Assembly (NCBI GenBank): GCA_029858465.1
Contig: JAOUEZ010000008.1
Coordinates: 1-19,664 of the forward strand
DNA length: 19,664 nucleotides
Origin: Thermoplasmata archaeon
GTDB lineage: Archaea > Thermoplasmatota > Thermoplasmata > UBA10834 > DTMW01
Reading direction: 5' to 3'
The notes under the pieces: generated by a model
What the model saw: the letters and a program-made list of their open reading frames with translations, nothing else
The model's database searches: none
Told to the model about the DNA's origin: nothing
Translations under genes and position numbers: made by a program
Shown: positions 6,722 to 14,507 of the stretch, one piece after another
Layout: the number at the start of each line of letters is the position of its first letter
Numbering within the stretch: the stretch's first letter is position 1

Positions 6722-8428
6722 ATGACCAGATACGACCTAGTTCTCGTCCATGCCCCGAGCGTCTACGATTTCAGGAAGATGAACCTCCTTTACGGGCCGG
6801 TCTCGGACCTTATACCTTCGACACCGGTCTTCGAGATGTATCCTATCGGATTCACTACGATCGCATCGCTTCTTGCGAAAAATAACTACCGAGTCAGAAT
6901 TCTGAACCTCGCGACCCACATGCTTGCAAGCAGAAGATACGATGCGGACAGGGCAATCTCTAAAATCGAATCGAAAGTGTTCGGAATCGACCTGCACTGG
7001 TTGCCGCATGCCCATGGGAGTATAGAGATTGCAAAGATGATAAAGCACCATCATCCTGATTCAAAGGTGGTGTTGGGCGGCTTCAGCTCGACATATTATT
7101 TTCAAGAAATATTGGAGAACTATCCGGACATAGATGCGGTCTTCCTTGGAGATTCGACCGAGCTCCCGATGCTGGAATATATGAAAGCGCTGGAGTCCGG
7201 TGCAGATCTCAGTAAAGTTAAGAACCTTGCATACAGGGATAACGGATCGATAAAGAATAACGGAATATCGCATGTGATCGAGAATCTGGACGCGGTCGAG
7301 TTTGATTATGGTCTCATGGTCAAGGGCGTGATTGGAACACTCGATCTCGTTGGATATATGCCCTATCTCGACTGGAAACGCAATCCGATGCTTCTTGTGA
7401 GCACTGTAAGAGGTTGCTCGTACAGCTGCGTCACCTGCATGGGCTCATGCGGTTCATTCAGAAGGAATTTCGGGAGAATGCGTCCAGCCTTCAGAAGCCC
7501 GGAAAAAATCATCGAAGATATTCGACAGATCGAGGATTACTTCCGCGGAGCAATATTCCTTCTGGGAGACATACAACAGCCTGGAGAATCATATTATGAG
7601 AGATTGCTTAGGCTTATCAGAGAAGAGCGCCCGAAAAACGAGATCGCTTTCGAATTTTTCACTCCTCCGAGCAATGATGTTGTCACAAAGATTGGTCAAT
7701 CTGTCGAGAGCTTTGACGCACAGATATCCCCAGACAGCCACGACCCGAATGTCCGAGCAGCTCAAGGCAGGCGCTACTCCAATGAAGATCTAGAGAGATC
7801 TGTGAGCGGACTGCTCAAGGCAGGTGCCAGAAGAGTAGATATGTTCTTCATGATTGGGATTCCGAAACAGGATTCGCAGTCAGTAATGAATACTGTCGAA
7901 TATTCCGAGAAATTGATGAAAGAAATGCGCGCAGGAGAACGCCTCCTGCCTTTCATATCCCCACTTGCGCCATTCATTGATCCTGGAAGCGAGGCTTTCG
8001 AAAATCCCGAGAAAGCCGGATACAAGATATTCGCGAGAACCCTTGAGGAGCATCGCACTTTGCTTCTCGAACCCAGCTGGAAGTACGTGTTGAATTACGA
8101 GACTAATTGGCTCAATCGGGACAGCCTCGTTGACGCGACATATGCTGCAGGCCTCGGGATGAATGAGGCAAAGGTCAAAGCCGGCGCCATTTCGCAGGAA
8201 GCAGCAGAGTCGGTCAGGAACAGGATTGAAATGGCAAAGCAAGCGATGGCACTAATCGATGCTGCAAGAACATCTGAGGATTACGGACGGTCGCTGGGCA
8301 ATCTCAAGGAGGAACTGATCAAGCTGAGCGAATCGACGGTCTGCGACAAGAGAGAATTGGACTGGAGCAGGAAGAGCTATTACTGGAGCATTCCGAGGGC
8401 TCTATTCTCGGCACTATTTAGGCGATGA
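6722..8428 (+). CDS. B12-binding-type radical SAM protein, similar to a Thermoplasma (Ta0216-like) family
   Basis: 568-residue cytosolic enzyme. Residues 1-150 resemble the B12-binding Rossmann-like domain common in B12-radical SAM proteins: LVHAPSVYDF start, YPIGFTTIASLL helix, FGIDLHWLPHAHGSIEIAKM, VVLGGFSSTYY and AVFLGDSTELPM. The radical SAM core follows with RGCSYSCVTC (Cys232, Cys236, Cys239), a CX3CX2C motif that binds the [4Fe-4S] cluster cleaving S-adenosylmethionine, and then an extra Cys243 in GSCGSF. Later core elements such as AQISPDSHDP and RRVDMFFMIGIPKQD fit the TIM barrel. From memory it resembles a family named after Ta0216 of Thermoplasma acidophilum; the substrate is unknown. 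It starts the plus-strand group followed by mobB and mobA, but a T-run after its stop leaves open whether they are cotranscribed. Confidence 0.85.
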   Translation: MTRYDLVLVHAPSVYDFRKMNLLYGPVSDLIPSTPVFEMYPIGFTTIASLLAKNNYRVRILNLATHMLASRRYDADRAISKIESKVFGIDLHWLPHAHGSIEIAKMIKHHHPDSKVVLGGFSSTYYFQEILENYPDIDAVFLGDSTELPMLEYMKALESGADLSKVKNLAYRDNGSIKNNGISHVIENLDAVEFDYGLMVKGVIGTLDLVGYMPYLDWKRNPMLLVSTVRGCSYSCVTCMGSCGSFRRNFGRMRPAFRSPEKIIEDIRQIEDYFRGAIFLLGDIQQPGESYYERLLRLIREERPKNEIAFEFFTPPSNDVVTKIGQSVESFDAQISPDSHDPNVRAAQGRRYSNEDLERSVSGLLKAGARRVDMFFMIGIPKQDSQSVMNTVEYSEKLMKEMRAGERLLPFISPLAPFIDPGSEAFENPEKAGYKIFARTLEEHRTLLLEPSWKYVLNYETNWLNRDSLVDATYAAGLGMNEAKVKAGAISQEAAESVRNRIEMAKQAMALIDAARTSEDYGRSLGNLKEELIKLSESTVCDKRELDWSRKSYYWSIPRALFSALFRR

Positions 8429-8432
8429 CAGC

Positions 8433-8438
8433 TTTTTT
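8433..8438 (+). terminator. Possible T-tract terminator after the radical SAM gene
   Basis: TTTTTT begins 5 bases after the stop codon. Archaeal termination often uses such T-runs without a hairpin. It is short, so read-through into mobB (52-base gap) is quite possible. Confidence 0.25.
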
Positions 8439-8480
8439 CTCTCAGAGGTCCGTTTAAGGTCGCTCGGGAGGACGTTTCGA

Positions 8481-9134
8481 TTGATAATCGGAATATATGG
8501 TCATCATGACAGCGGAAAGACGCTTTTCTTGGAGAAAATCATCAAAGAGCTTCGTCAGAGAGGCATATCTGTTGCCGCAGTCAAGCATCTCGGCGGCCAT
8601 TACAAACCCGATACGAAGAAGGATACCGGGAGGCTGGCAAAGGCAGGCTTCGACCCTGTCATAGGAGTGGCCGATGGCGAGGCGACCATCCGGCTCTCGG
8701 GTCACGACGATCTTCGGAGCGCGATCTCTCTCATGCAGACCTTGAGCGACCCCGACGTGATATTTGTAGAGGGTTTCAAGAACGAGCCTATCGAGAAAAT
8801 CGCTGTAGGGGACATCGAGGAGCTTCCGGGAACCTTGTTCCGCTCGGATGATGTGTCGGTTATCCTAGAATATATTACTAGAAAGGTAAAGGAAGAACAA
8901 GAATCCACCATCAATCCTTGTGGATGCGAAAAAACAATGTCAAGATCGGATAAGCATGGAGGAGTTGATGATATGGCAGAAGTCAAATTGGAGATATTGG
9001 TCAACGGGAAAAAGATAGCCGCAAATGAATTCGTGAACAAAATGGTCTGGGAGACACTCTCAGGCATGATGCGCTCGCTGAAGCAAGTGGATGAGAATAT
9101 CAAGAGCATCGAGATCTCAGCAAGAAAAGAGTGA
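8481..9134 (+). CDS. mobB: MobB, molybdopterin-guanine dinucleotide synthesis adaptor, fused to a small C-terminal domain
   Basis: 217-residue GTP-binding protein that helps MobA attach GMP to molybdopterin. Residues 1-145 are the P-loop domain: IIGIYGHHDSGKT (Walker A, residues 7-14), VAAVKHLGGHY, DTGRLAKAGFDPVIGV, and DVIFVEGFKNEPIEKI. A linker with Cys-Gly-Cys (around 147-149) leads to a second domain, residues 165-217, starting MAEVKLEILVNGKKI and containing FVNKMVWETLSGMMRSLKQV. A similar small domain occurs, from memory, at the end of some archaeal MobB proteins. The start is TTG at 8481, supported by GGGAGG 8 bases upstream. An in-frame ATG at 8973 with its own strong ribosome-binding site may yield the last 53 residues as a separate protein. 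Confidence 0.87.
   Translation: MIIGIYGHHDSGKTLFLEKIIKELRQRGISVAAVKHLGGHYKPDTKKDTGRLAKAGFDPVIGVADGEATIRLSGHDDLRSAISLMQTLSDPDVIFVEGFKNEPIEKIAVGDIEELPGTLFRSDDVSVILEYITRKVKEEQESTINPCGCEKTMSRSDKHGGVDDMAEVKLEILVNGKKIAANEFVNKMVWETLSGMMRSLKQVDENIKSIEISARKE
8958..8975 (+). promoter_or_regulatory. Internal ribosome-binding site and ATG within mobB
   Basis: GGAGGAG at 8958-8964 is followed 8 bases later by an in-frame ATG at 8973-8975, exactly where the C-terminal domain begins. This is stronger than many of the gene starts in the window and suggests a second translation product or a former gene boundary. Confidence 0.5.
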
Positions 9135-9141
9135 TTCCGAA

Positions 9142-9723
9142 TTGGCGAAAGCATCCGTCGCCGCGATAATTTTATCCGGCGGCAAGAGCGAGAGGTTCGG
9201 CTCCAACAAGGGCCTATACAGTTATCAGGGAAAGCCCCTCATGATTAGAGCGATTGATATTGTTGATCCTATTTCAGACCGCATAATAATCAGCATTGCG
9301 CCTGGCCAACGAAAATATTACGAGCCGCTGGTTGGGAAGGAATATTCAATAATCGAGGATGAAGACGCCTTCGAAGGGCCATTGTCCGGGCTGAAGACCG
9401 TCCTCTCAGTCATAGACGAGAATATCACGCTCCTCATTCCTTGCGACATGCCCTTCCTCAAAACTGAATTTTTCACATTCCTTATCGAACGATTGGAAGG
9501 ACACGATGCGTGCATCCCCTTGATTAATGGATATTTAGAACCAATTTTTTCTGTCTACCGTACCGAGCCCCTACACAAAGCAGTCTCTTACGAGATTGGC
9601 AATGGCGGACGCAAGCTTTCGGGCATTCTCAGACATCTCAAAGTCAAATCCATCGATATCAGGGAGTTTGAAAGCGCAGGGATTGACAGCTCAAATTTCG
9701 TTAACCTAAATGCACCTCTCTGA
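9142..9723 (+). CDS. mobA: MobA, molybdenum cofactor guanylyltransferase
   Basis: 193-residue nucleotidyltransferase that transfers GMP from GTP to Mo- or W-molybdopterin, giving the bis-MGD-type cofactor used by formate dehydrogenases, formylmethanofuran dehydrogenases and related enzymes. The signature AAIILSGGKSERFGSNKG is at residues 7-24, LIPCDMPFLK carries the metal-binding Asp region, and NGYLEPIFSVYR and VNLNAPL near the end fit the family. The ATG at 9091 gives a longer frame but would overlap mobB by 44 bases with unrelated sequence. I chose TTG at 9142 because GAGTGA lies 7 bases upstream and the MobA fold begins right after. It follows mobB by 7 bases, so the two are translated from one mRNA. 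Confidence 0.9.
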   Translation: MAKASVAAIILSGGKSERFGSNKGLYSYQGKPLMIRAIDIVDPISDRIIISIAPGQRKYYEPLVGKEYSIIEDEDAFEGPLSGLKTVLSVIDENITLLIPCDMPFLKTEFFTFLIERLEGHDACIPLINGYLEPIFSVYRTEPLHKAVSYEIGNGGRKLSGILRHLKVKSIDIREFESAGIDSSNFVNLNAPL

Positions 9724-9810
9724 GAGGTCCAATATTATTCAATCCCAGGAATTCTTAATTATCGAGCAATTCCTTATGATTACAATGCTGTTTTTCGTCA
9801 TGTTCCTGTC

Positions 9811-9850
9811 TAAATCTATTTATCAAACAATCAGAATCACTGCAAAGGAG
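9811..9850 (+). promoter_or_regulatory. Promoter and ribosome-binding site of the glcEDF-like operon
   Basis: The 135-base gap after mobA holds a TATA-like CTATTTATC (9816-9824) and a ribosome-binding site AAAGGAG (9844-9850). The latter sits 8 bases before a TTG start at 9859 and decides that start over the ATG at 9889. Transcription would begin near 9843-9847, leaving a very short leader. Confidence 0.5.
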
Positions 9851-9858
9851 CATATCAC

Positions 9859-11082
9859 TTGCAAGGGGCGGTTTTCTTGTCAAGCATGGTGCCGACTGGT
9901 TCTCAATCTGTGAAAGTGTCTAATCTGAATGAAATCATTAGTCTTCTCAGGAGCTGCCGAGACCGCAGGCAACCAGTGGTCACGGTCGATTCACCGGTTC
10001 TTCGCACTTATAATTTGTCAAGAATTGAAGGGGCTCTCCAGATTGACTTTTCCGCGATAAGCCATTGTTTGATAGATCCCGCGAAAAAATTAGCTGTCGC
10101 AGGTCCAGGGACGAAATACTCTACAATAGTTCAAGAGGCTCAGAGCAAGGGGATGATTATAGACATCGAGCCGATTGCATGCATCGATTTCACTATGGGT
10201 GACTGGGCTCATGAGCCGCTTCGCTTACTATCTGCAATCAATTCTGGCATCGATGGTATTCTCAGAAATGTAAAAGTCATTTCACCCGACCGCATGTTCC
10301 AAACAGGCTACGACAACTTTCCAGCAAACGGCGGCGGATACGATCTCACAAAGATGTACATGTCATCCGGCCTCTCACTTGGCATCCCATATGAGTTCGC
10401 GATGCCTCTCAGGCCGATACCGGACATTCTCCTCAAAAAAGTGTATTCTTTCAAGAAGCCAGAAGATGCAATTCGCGCCGGCATATCCATGCATAAGACC
10501 GGATACCCACGAATCGTCAAGCTCAGAAGCGCGGGCTTTGAGAGCATGCTCTCATCAGGAAATGCATTGAGCAATGAGGACAACCTCGTTGTGAAACTCG
10601 AAGGCAATCAGAGTATTATCGACGCCGCTGAGAAATCACTTGATGAGATAGCTAAAAAATCCGGCGGGGTCGCGAAGGATAAGTCCAGCGATGTCCCTAA
10701 GTTCATCGACCCAACATCGATAAGCCCCTCGTCATGGTTGATTGGAATTTGTGCCTGCGATTCCCTGGAACTGAGCACAATAATCAATGACCTTTCAAAG
10801 ATTGCAAGACAGGCGAACAAGCAATTCCAATATTGCGTGTCTGACTTGGACCCAAATGCATCTATCCTTGTTCCAATGCTTCAAGGACCTCCATCGGAGG
10901 AGACCCTTGGAAAGATCGGCTCATATCTTGTGGACAGGCGGCTCCCTCTGAGGGGCAATTCCAGCTGGAATCCTGTCCTGGGAGATTCAAGAGCGCCGGT
11001 AAGAATCGAACTCGTCAGAGGGATCAAGAGATATCTGGACTCTCAGATGATTCTCAACCCTCACACTATGGGGGTGTACTGA
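9859..11082 (+). CDS. GlcE-like, degenerate FAD-oxidase-family subunit
   Basis: 407-residue protein that I align by eye with GlcE, the small FAD-domain subunit of bacterial glycolate oxidase. Matching points are LAVAGPGTKYSTIVQEAQSK (residues 78-97; family PGT..TIEAAL), GGYDLTKMYMSSGLSLGI (159-176; GlcE GYDLSRLMVGSYGCLGV), VVKLEGNQSIIDAAEKSL, and a C-terminal YLDSQMILNPHTMGVY resembling the LDP..NPG ending. The glycine-rich FAD loop (family TWGGMVA.G) is changed to FTMGDWAHEPLRL (residues 111-123), so FAD binding may be weak or lost. The start is TTG, chosen for AAAGGAG upstream. It overlaps the next gene by one base (TGATG), so the two are coupled. It is likely a structural partner of the GlcD-like flavoprotein. 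Alternative: an unrelated PCMH-type paralogue. Confidence 0.65.
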   Translation: MQGAVFLSSMVPTGSQSVKVSNLNEIISLLRSCRDRRQPVVTVDSPVLRTYNLSRIEGALQIDFSAISHCLIDPAKKLAVAGPGTKYSTIVQEAQSKGMIIDIEPIACIDFTMGDWAHEPLRLLSAINSGIDGILRNVKVISPDRMFQTGYDNFPANGGGYDLTKMYMSSGLSLGIPYEFAMPLRPIPDILLKKVYSFKKPEDAIRAGISMHKTGYPRIVKLRSAGFESMLSSGNALSNEDNLVVKLEGNQSIIDAAEKSLDEIAKKSGGVAKDKSSDVPKFIDPTSISPSSWLIGICACDSLELSTIINDLSKIARQANKQFQYCVSDLDPNASILVPMLQGPPSEETLGKIGSYLVDRRLPLRGNSSWNPVLGDSRAPVRIELVRGIKRYLDSQMILNPHTMGVY

Positions 11083-12605
11083 TGGTCCAGTCTGAGATTG
11101 CCAAGCGCAGCCTGATGAGCGCAGTCACGCCTGAAAGGATCAGCGATGAGAAGATCGAGCGGCTCGTCACCTCACATGACCTTGCGCCGATGCCAAAGGT
11201 CGCCGCCCTCGCTCTCAAGATGATGCCTGATGTTGTGATACATCCGAAGGAAGCCGAAGAGGTTTCGGAGGTCGTCAGGATCGCGAATGGCTGGAACATG
11301 CCGGTCACTCCGAGAGGAGGCGCCAGCTGGGGATTCGGAGGAGCGGTCCCGAACAAGGGCGGAGCACTCCTCGATATGACGTCGATGGACCGAATAATCG
11401 GGCTCGATGTCGAGAGAGGCATCGTCAGAGTCCAACCGGGAGTCGTTTGGCTGAGGCTCGACGAGTGGCTGAACAGGCGGGGCTACTTCGTTCCATATTA
11501 CCCGTCATCCGCTCCGGGAGCAACAATAGGCGGATGGATTAGCACAGGCGGAGTCGGAGTCGGCGGATACAAATACGGCGCCGCGAGGGACAATGTCAGG
11601 AATCTCCAAATTGTGCTGCCGTCAGGGCAAATCATCAACACGGCGCATAATCTGGACAGCAAGCATCCATCGCAATTCGATCTTACGAGCCTGTTTGTCG
11701 GCTCAGAAGGCTCGCTCGGCATAGTCACATCGATTGATCTGCAAGTGTATCCGAAGCCGGATGTGTTCTTCCCGACGACATATTCCTTTCCGAATATGGA
11801 TCATGTTTATGCAGCCATGTCGAAGATTTCCGAGAGCAGACTGAGGCCGTATCATGTCGCCTTCGTTGACGGTAATTATTTTCGTTTCCTACGGGCGATG
11901 GGCCGGGAGGCTCCAGAAGTAGGCGGGATTTTGAATATTATCTTCGAAGGTCCAAAGGAAAAAGTCGAAGAGGAGCTGAAATTCTTCGATCAGCTCATGA
12001 CATCCATCGGCGGAAAGCGGGAGAGCGATGAGATCGCGCAACATGAATGGAAAGAGAGGTCATACGAGCTCAGGAGCAAGAAGCTCGGCACTGGAGCTGT
12101 AATCGGCGAGGCACTTGTCTCGGTCGATAAGGCTGGCATCGTCGCGAATGAGACTATCAAGCTCGTCCGAAAAATGAAGATGAATGTCTCGGTCATGGGC
12201 TATCTGATAGACAGGAACACGGTCGCCTTCCTGCCTTTCTATCTGACCGACGAAAGGAGATGGATCAAGGCAATCTCATCGCTTTCTTTCGTCAAGAAAT
12301 TCCTTGATGTAGCCAACAAACACGGCGGAAGGGGCGTCGGCCTCGGCCTATTCATGGCTAACAACATCTACAAGATGCGTGACCGTAACACTGTTGAGTT
12401 GCTCAGATATATTAAAGAAAGCATCGACCCAGAAGGAAGAATAAACGGCGGAAAAACCGTCATGTTTCAGACAAGGTACGGAATAAGGGTCGGTCCAAGA
12501 CTGTTCAGATTCGGGATGAACGCGCTCGCTTTTATTAAGCGACTGTACCCGAGGGATAAATACGACCGGCCGGTTCCGGGCGGATTCCCCGGAGGTGAGC
12601 ACTGA
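11082..12605 (+). CDS. FAD-linked 2-hydroxyacid oxidase/dehydrogenase, GlcD/D-lactate dehydrogenase-like
   Basis: 507-residue flavoprotein of the PCMH/VAO type, expected to oxidise a 2-hydroxyacid such as D-lactate or glycolate to the 2-oxoacid. The FAD-binding domain is intact: VVIHPKEAEEVSEVVRIAN (51-69), PVTPRGGASWGFGGA (74-88), PGATIGGWISTGGVGVGGYKYG (145-166) and FVGSEGSLGIVTSIDLQVYP (205-224). The C-terminal cap ends with IKESIDPEGRINGGKT, the usual family terminus. It then carries an extra tail of about 40 residues, including a hydrophobic stretch (FRFGMNALAFIKRLYP) that could touch the membrane. The usual EHGIG motif is replaced by KHGGRGVGLG. It lies between the GlcE-like gene and the Fe-S gene, with TGATG overlaps on both sides. 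The substrate cannot be read from the sequence. Confidence 0.85.
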   Translation: MVQSEIAKRSLMSAVTPERISDEKIERLVTSHDLAPMPKVAALALKMMPDVVIHPKEAEEVSEVVRIANGWNMPVTPRGGASWGFGGAVPNKGGALLDMTSMDRIIGLDVERGIVRVQPGVVWLRLDEWLNRRGYFVPYYPSSAPGATIGGWISTGGVGVGGYKYGAARDNVRNLQIVLPSGQIINTAHNLDSKHPSQFDLTSLFVGSEGSLGIVTSIDLQVYPKPDVFFPTTYSFPNMDHVYAAMSKISESRLRPYHVAFVDGNYFRFLRAMGREAPEVGGILNIIFEGPKEKVEEELKFFDQLMTSIGGKRESDEIAQHEWKERSYELRSKKLGTGAVIGEALVSVDKAGIVANETIKLVRKMKMNVSVMGYLIDRNTVAFLPFYLTDERRWIKAISSLSFVKKFLDVANKHGGRGVGLGLFMANNIYKMRDRNTVELLRYIKESIDPEGRINGGKTVMFQTRYGIRVGPRLFRFGMNALAFIKRLYPRDKYDRPVPGGFPGGEH

Positions 12606-13759
12606 TGATAAGAATCCCTGAGGAAAGGGAACTTTACGCATGCCTGCAGTGCGGTTACTGCAGGGCGGTGTGCCCTATCTATGCGGAGACAGGCTGGGAA
12701 TCGAACAATCCGCGCGGAAAGCTTTTCGCATTGAAACAGCTGGCGAACAGAGGCCCGATGGATGTAGTGCTCCGAAGAGATCCGAAACCGGGTGACGATT
12801 ACAAGGTCAGGCTCTATCAATGCACATCTTGTGGCGCCTGTGACGAAGTGTGTCATGTGAACATCAAGCTCGCGCACCTCTGGGAAGAACTGAAAGAATG
12901 GATGCTCTCGATGGGCTACGAGCCTTTGGAGGCGCATAGGAAGATTCGTGAGAGAGTAGAGAAGGTTCGCAATCCTTACGATGAGCCCATAGACAAGAGA
13001 GATGCCTGGCTTACGGACAAATCTGTTCTTTCACCCGATCCAGAAGTGCTCTTCTTCGCGGGATGCACTGCAAGCTACAGGGTCGGATTCCTTGGACAAG
13101 CCGTCGTGAAGATTCTAAAGGCGGCCGATGTAAAATTCAACATCCTCGGGTCTGATGAATGGTGCTGTGGATCGCCACTGCTCCGAACTGGTCAGACGGA
13201 TGTTGTCAGAAATGAGCTTGCACCTCATAACAGCAGGGAGATCGAGACGAGAGGCGTCAATGCGATCATAACAGCGTGTGCAGGCTGCTATAACACCATC
13301 AAGAATGATTATCCGAAAATCGTGGGCAAGCCGACATACAATCTCTATCACTTGACTGAATACTTGGAGAAGCTGATCAAGGAGAAGCGTCTGGTCTTCA
13401 CAAAGGAATTCAAGAAGAAAGTCACTTATCATGACCCCTGTCACCTTGGAAGACACGCCAGAGTATTTGAAGCTCCGCGGAATGTGATTAAGGCAATCCC
13501 AGGAATCGAATTAGTCGAAATGGATTATAACAAAGAGATGGCCCATTGCTGCGGCGCGGGAGGAGGCTACAAATCAGCATTCAATTACTCTGCCGAAAGC
13601 ATCGCGGCGAAGAGGGTCAAGGAGGCCGAGGAGGTCGGAGCTGAGCTGATAATCACTTCCTGTCCCTTCTGCCAAGTCAATCTCAACGCTGGGGCGAAAA
13701 ATATCGGCAGCAAAGTGAAGACAATAGATATTGTGCAGGTTCTAGAGCAGGTCATTTGA
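12605..13759 (+). CDS. Fe-S oxidoreductase subunit with two CCG domains, HdrD/GlcF-like
   Basis: 384-residue iron-sulfur protein, the electron-accepting partner of the GlcD-like flavoprotein. Two ferredoxin motifs come first: CLQCGYCRAVCP (Cys13/16/19/23) and CTSCGACDEVCH (Cys73/76/79/83; the usual Pro is His). Two complete cysteine-rich CCG motifs follow: Cys154-X32-Cys187Cys188-X36-Cys225-X2-Cys228, and Cys279-X35-Cys315Cys316-X36-Cys353-X2-Cys356. These spacings match the CX31-39CCX35-36CXXC pattern that binds the noncubane clusters of heterodisulfide reductase HdrB/HdrD. No membrane helix is seen. GGAGGTGA at 12590-12597 precedes the ATG. Known relatives are GlcF, LutA, the thiol:fumarate reductase TfrB subunit and HdrD; operon context favours the GlcF-like role, but heterodisulfide as electron acceptor cannot be excluded. 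Confidence 0.87.
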   Translation: MIRIPEERELYACLQCGYCRAVCPIYAETGWESNNPRGKLFALKQLANRGPMDVVLRRDPKPGDDYKVRLYQCTSCGACDEVCHVNIKLAHLWEELKEWMLSMGYEPLEAHRKIRERVEKVRNPYDEPIDKRDAWLTDKSVLSPDPEVLFFAGCTASYRVGFLGQAVVKILKAADVKFNILGSDEWCCGSPLLRTGQTDVVRNELAPHNSREIETRGVNAIITACAGCYNTIKNDYPKIVGKPTYNLYHLTEYLEKLIKEKRLVFTKEFKKKVTYHDPCHLGRHARVFEAPRNVIKAIPGIELVEMDYNKEMAHCCGAGGGYKSAFNYSAESIAAKRVKEAEEVGAELIITSCPFCQVNLNAGAKNIGSKVKTIDIVQVLEQVI

Positions 13760-13772
13760 TCTGCTCGGGCGC

Positions 13773-13789
13773 ATTTTTATGATTTTTTT
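13773..13789 (+). terminator. T-rich terminator after the glcEDF-like operon
   Basis: Two T-runs (TTTTT at 13773-13777 and TTTTTTT at 13783-13789) follow the stop of the Fe-S gene by 14-30 bases, typical of archaeal T-tract termination without a hairpin. Confidence 0.5.
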
Positions 13790-13804
13790 ATCAAGATTGG
13801 GCAG

Positions 13805-13848
13805 ATTATTTATTTCATAATTGTATTTTCATTTCCAACAGGGGGAGT
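13805..13848 (+). promoter_or_regulatory. Promoter and ribosome-binding site of the membrane protein gene
   Basis: A TATA-like ATTATTTATTTCATAA lies at 13805-13820, and GGGGGAGTG at 13841-13849 serves as ribosome-binding site for a TTG at 13853. The GTG at 13847 is inside this site and is therefore an unlikely start. Confidence 0.45.
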
Positions 13849-13852
13849 GATT

Positions 13853-14503
13853 TTGCAACAAGTCCCTATCAAATTAGATTGGATGCAGAAACAAGTGGAT
13901 AAAGAGACAAGGAACGATGTGATGAAATTGCCCGACCGTGTCGGAAGCGTGGTCGCCATTTTTATCGTGATTGTCGTTCTTATGTTCTTCATTTGGCACA
14001 GCACTACAAACTCTGGTTTCTTCACCTCAGGTTTTGGCATAGGTGAGGCAGTTCTGTTTTACCTTGTCGCAATTTGGGGGATCGTACCTCAATTCTTGAG
14101 AGCAGCAATAGGTAGGAAGAACTTCGCAAGACCGATCGAAGCCGCTGGAACTACTCTTACCTTAATAGCTCTAATCATTTTCCTGATAACCTTCCCATTC
14201 GATATGACGCATTTTTCAGATCCGTTGCCTGAGCCGTTGCATATAATATTCGATTGGCTCTCAGCAGATATAGTCAAAATATTCATGGTGCTCGGCATAA
14301 TCGGATGCGCAATCGCGATTCCTATTCAAATGATAACTTATCTTCTCGTCAAGCAGAGGCTTCAGGAGCAGGCTATCGCTCCGCCTCCACAAGAAATTCC
14401 AGTCGCGATCCCACCGCAAGCGCCTCAGGAGCTACAGCCAATGCAGGAGCAGCAACCGCCGCAGGAGCAACAAACACTGCCGGAACAGAAACCGCCTCAG
14501 TGA
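13853..14503 (+). CDS. Hypothetical four-helix membrane protein with Pro/Gln-rich tail
   Basis: 216-residue protein of unrecognised family. Residues 1-28 are charged and cytosolic in appearance. Four hydrophobic helices follow at about 30-48, 63-83, 98-117 and 140-166. The last 40 residues (176-216) are a low-complexity Pro/Gln/Glu tail with repeated PPQE and EQQ units, probably disordered. The start is TTG at 13853 on the strength of the GGGGGAG just upstream; GTG at 13847 would add two residues. The gene has its own promoter and ends 4 bases before the stop of the convergent Lrp-like gene. No function can be assigned. The tail could be a protein-interaction or surface segment, as such tails sometimes are. 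Confidence 0.65.
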   Translation: MQQVPIKLDWMQKQVDKETRNDVMKLPDRVGSVVAIFIVIVVLMFFIWHSTTNSGFFTSGFGIGEAVLFYLVAIWGIVPQFLRAAIGRKNFARPIEAAGTTLTLIALIIFLITFPFDMTHFSDPLPEPLHIIFDWLSADIVKIFMVLGIIGCAIAIPIQMITYLLVKQRLQEQAIAPPPQEIPVAIPPQAPQELQPMQEQQPPQEQQTLPEQKPPQ

Positions 14504-14507
14504 GAAT

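Noticed and set aside
9091..9141. Longer MobA start at an ATG inside mobB
   Set aside because: It would overlap mobB by 44 bases and add residues unlike MobA; TTG at 9142 has a ribosome-binding site and family start.
8440..9730. Similar CTCTNNGAGGTCC sequences just after the stops of the radical SAM gene and mobA
   Set aside because: Only about ten bases are shared, and the second copy overlaps coding sequence, so chance is the simplest explanation.
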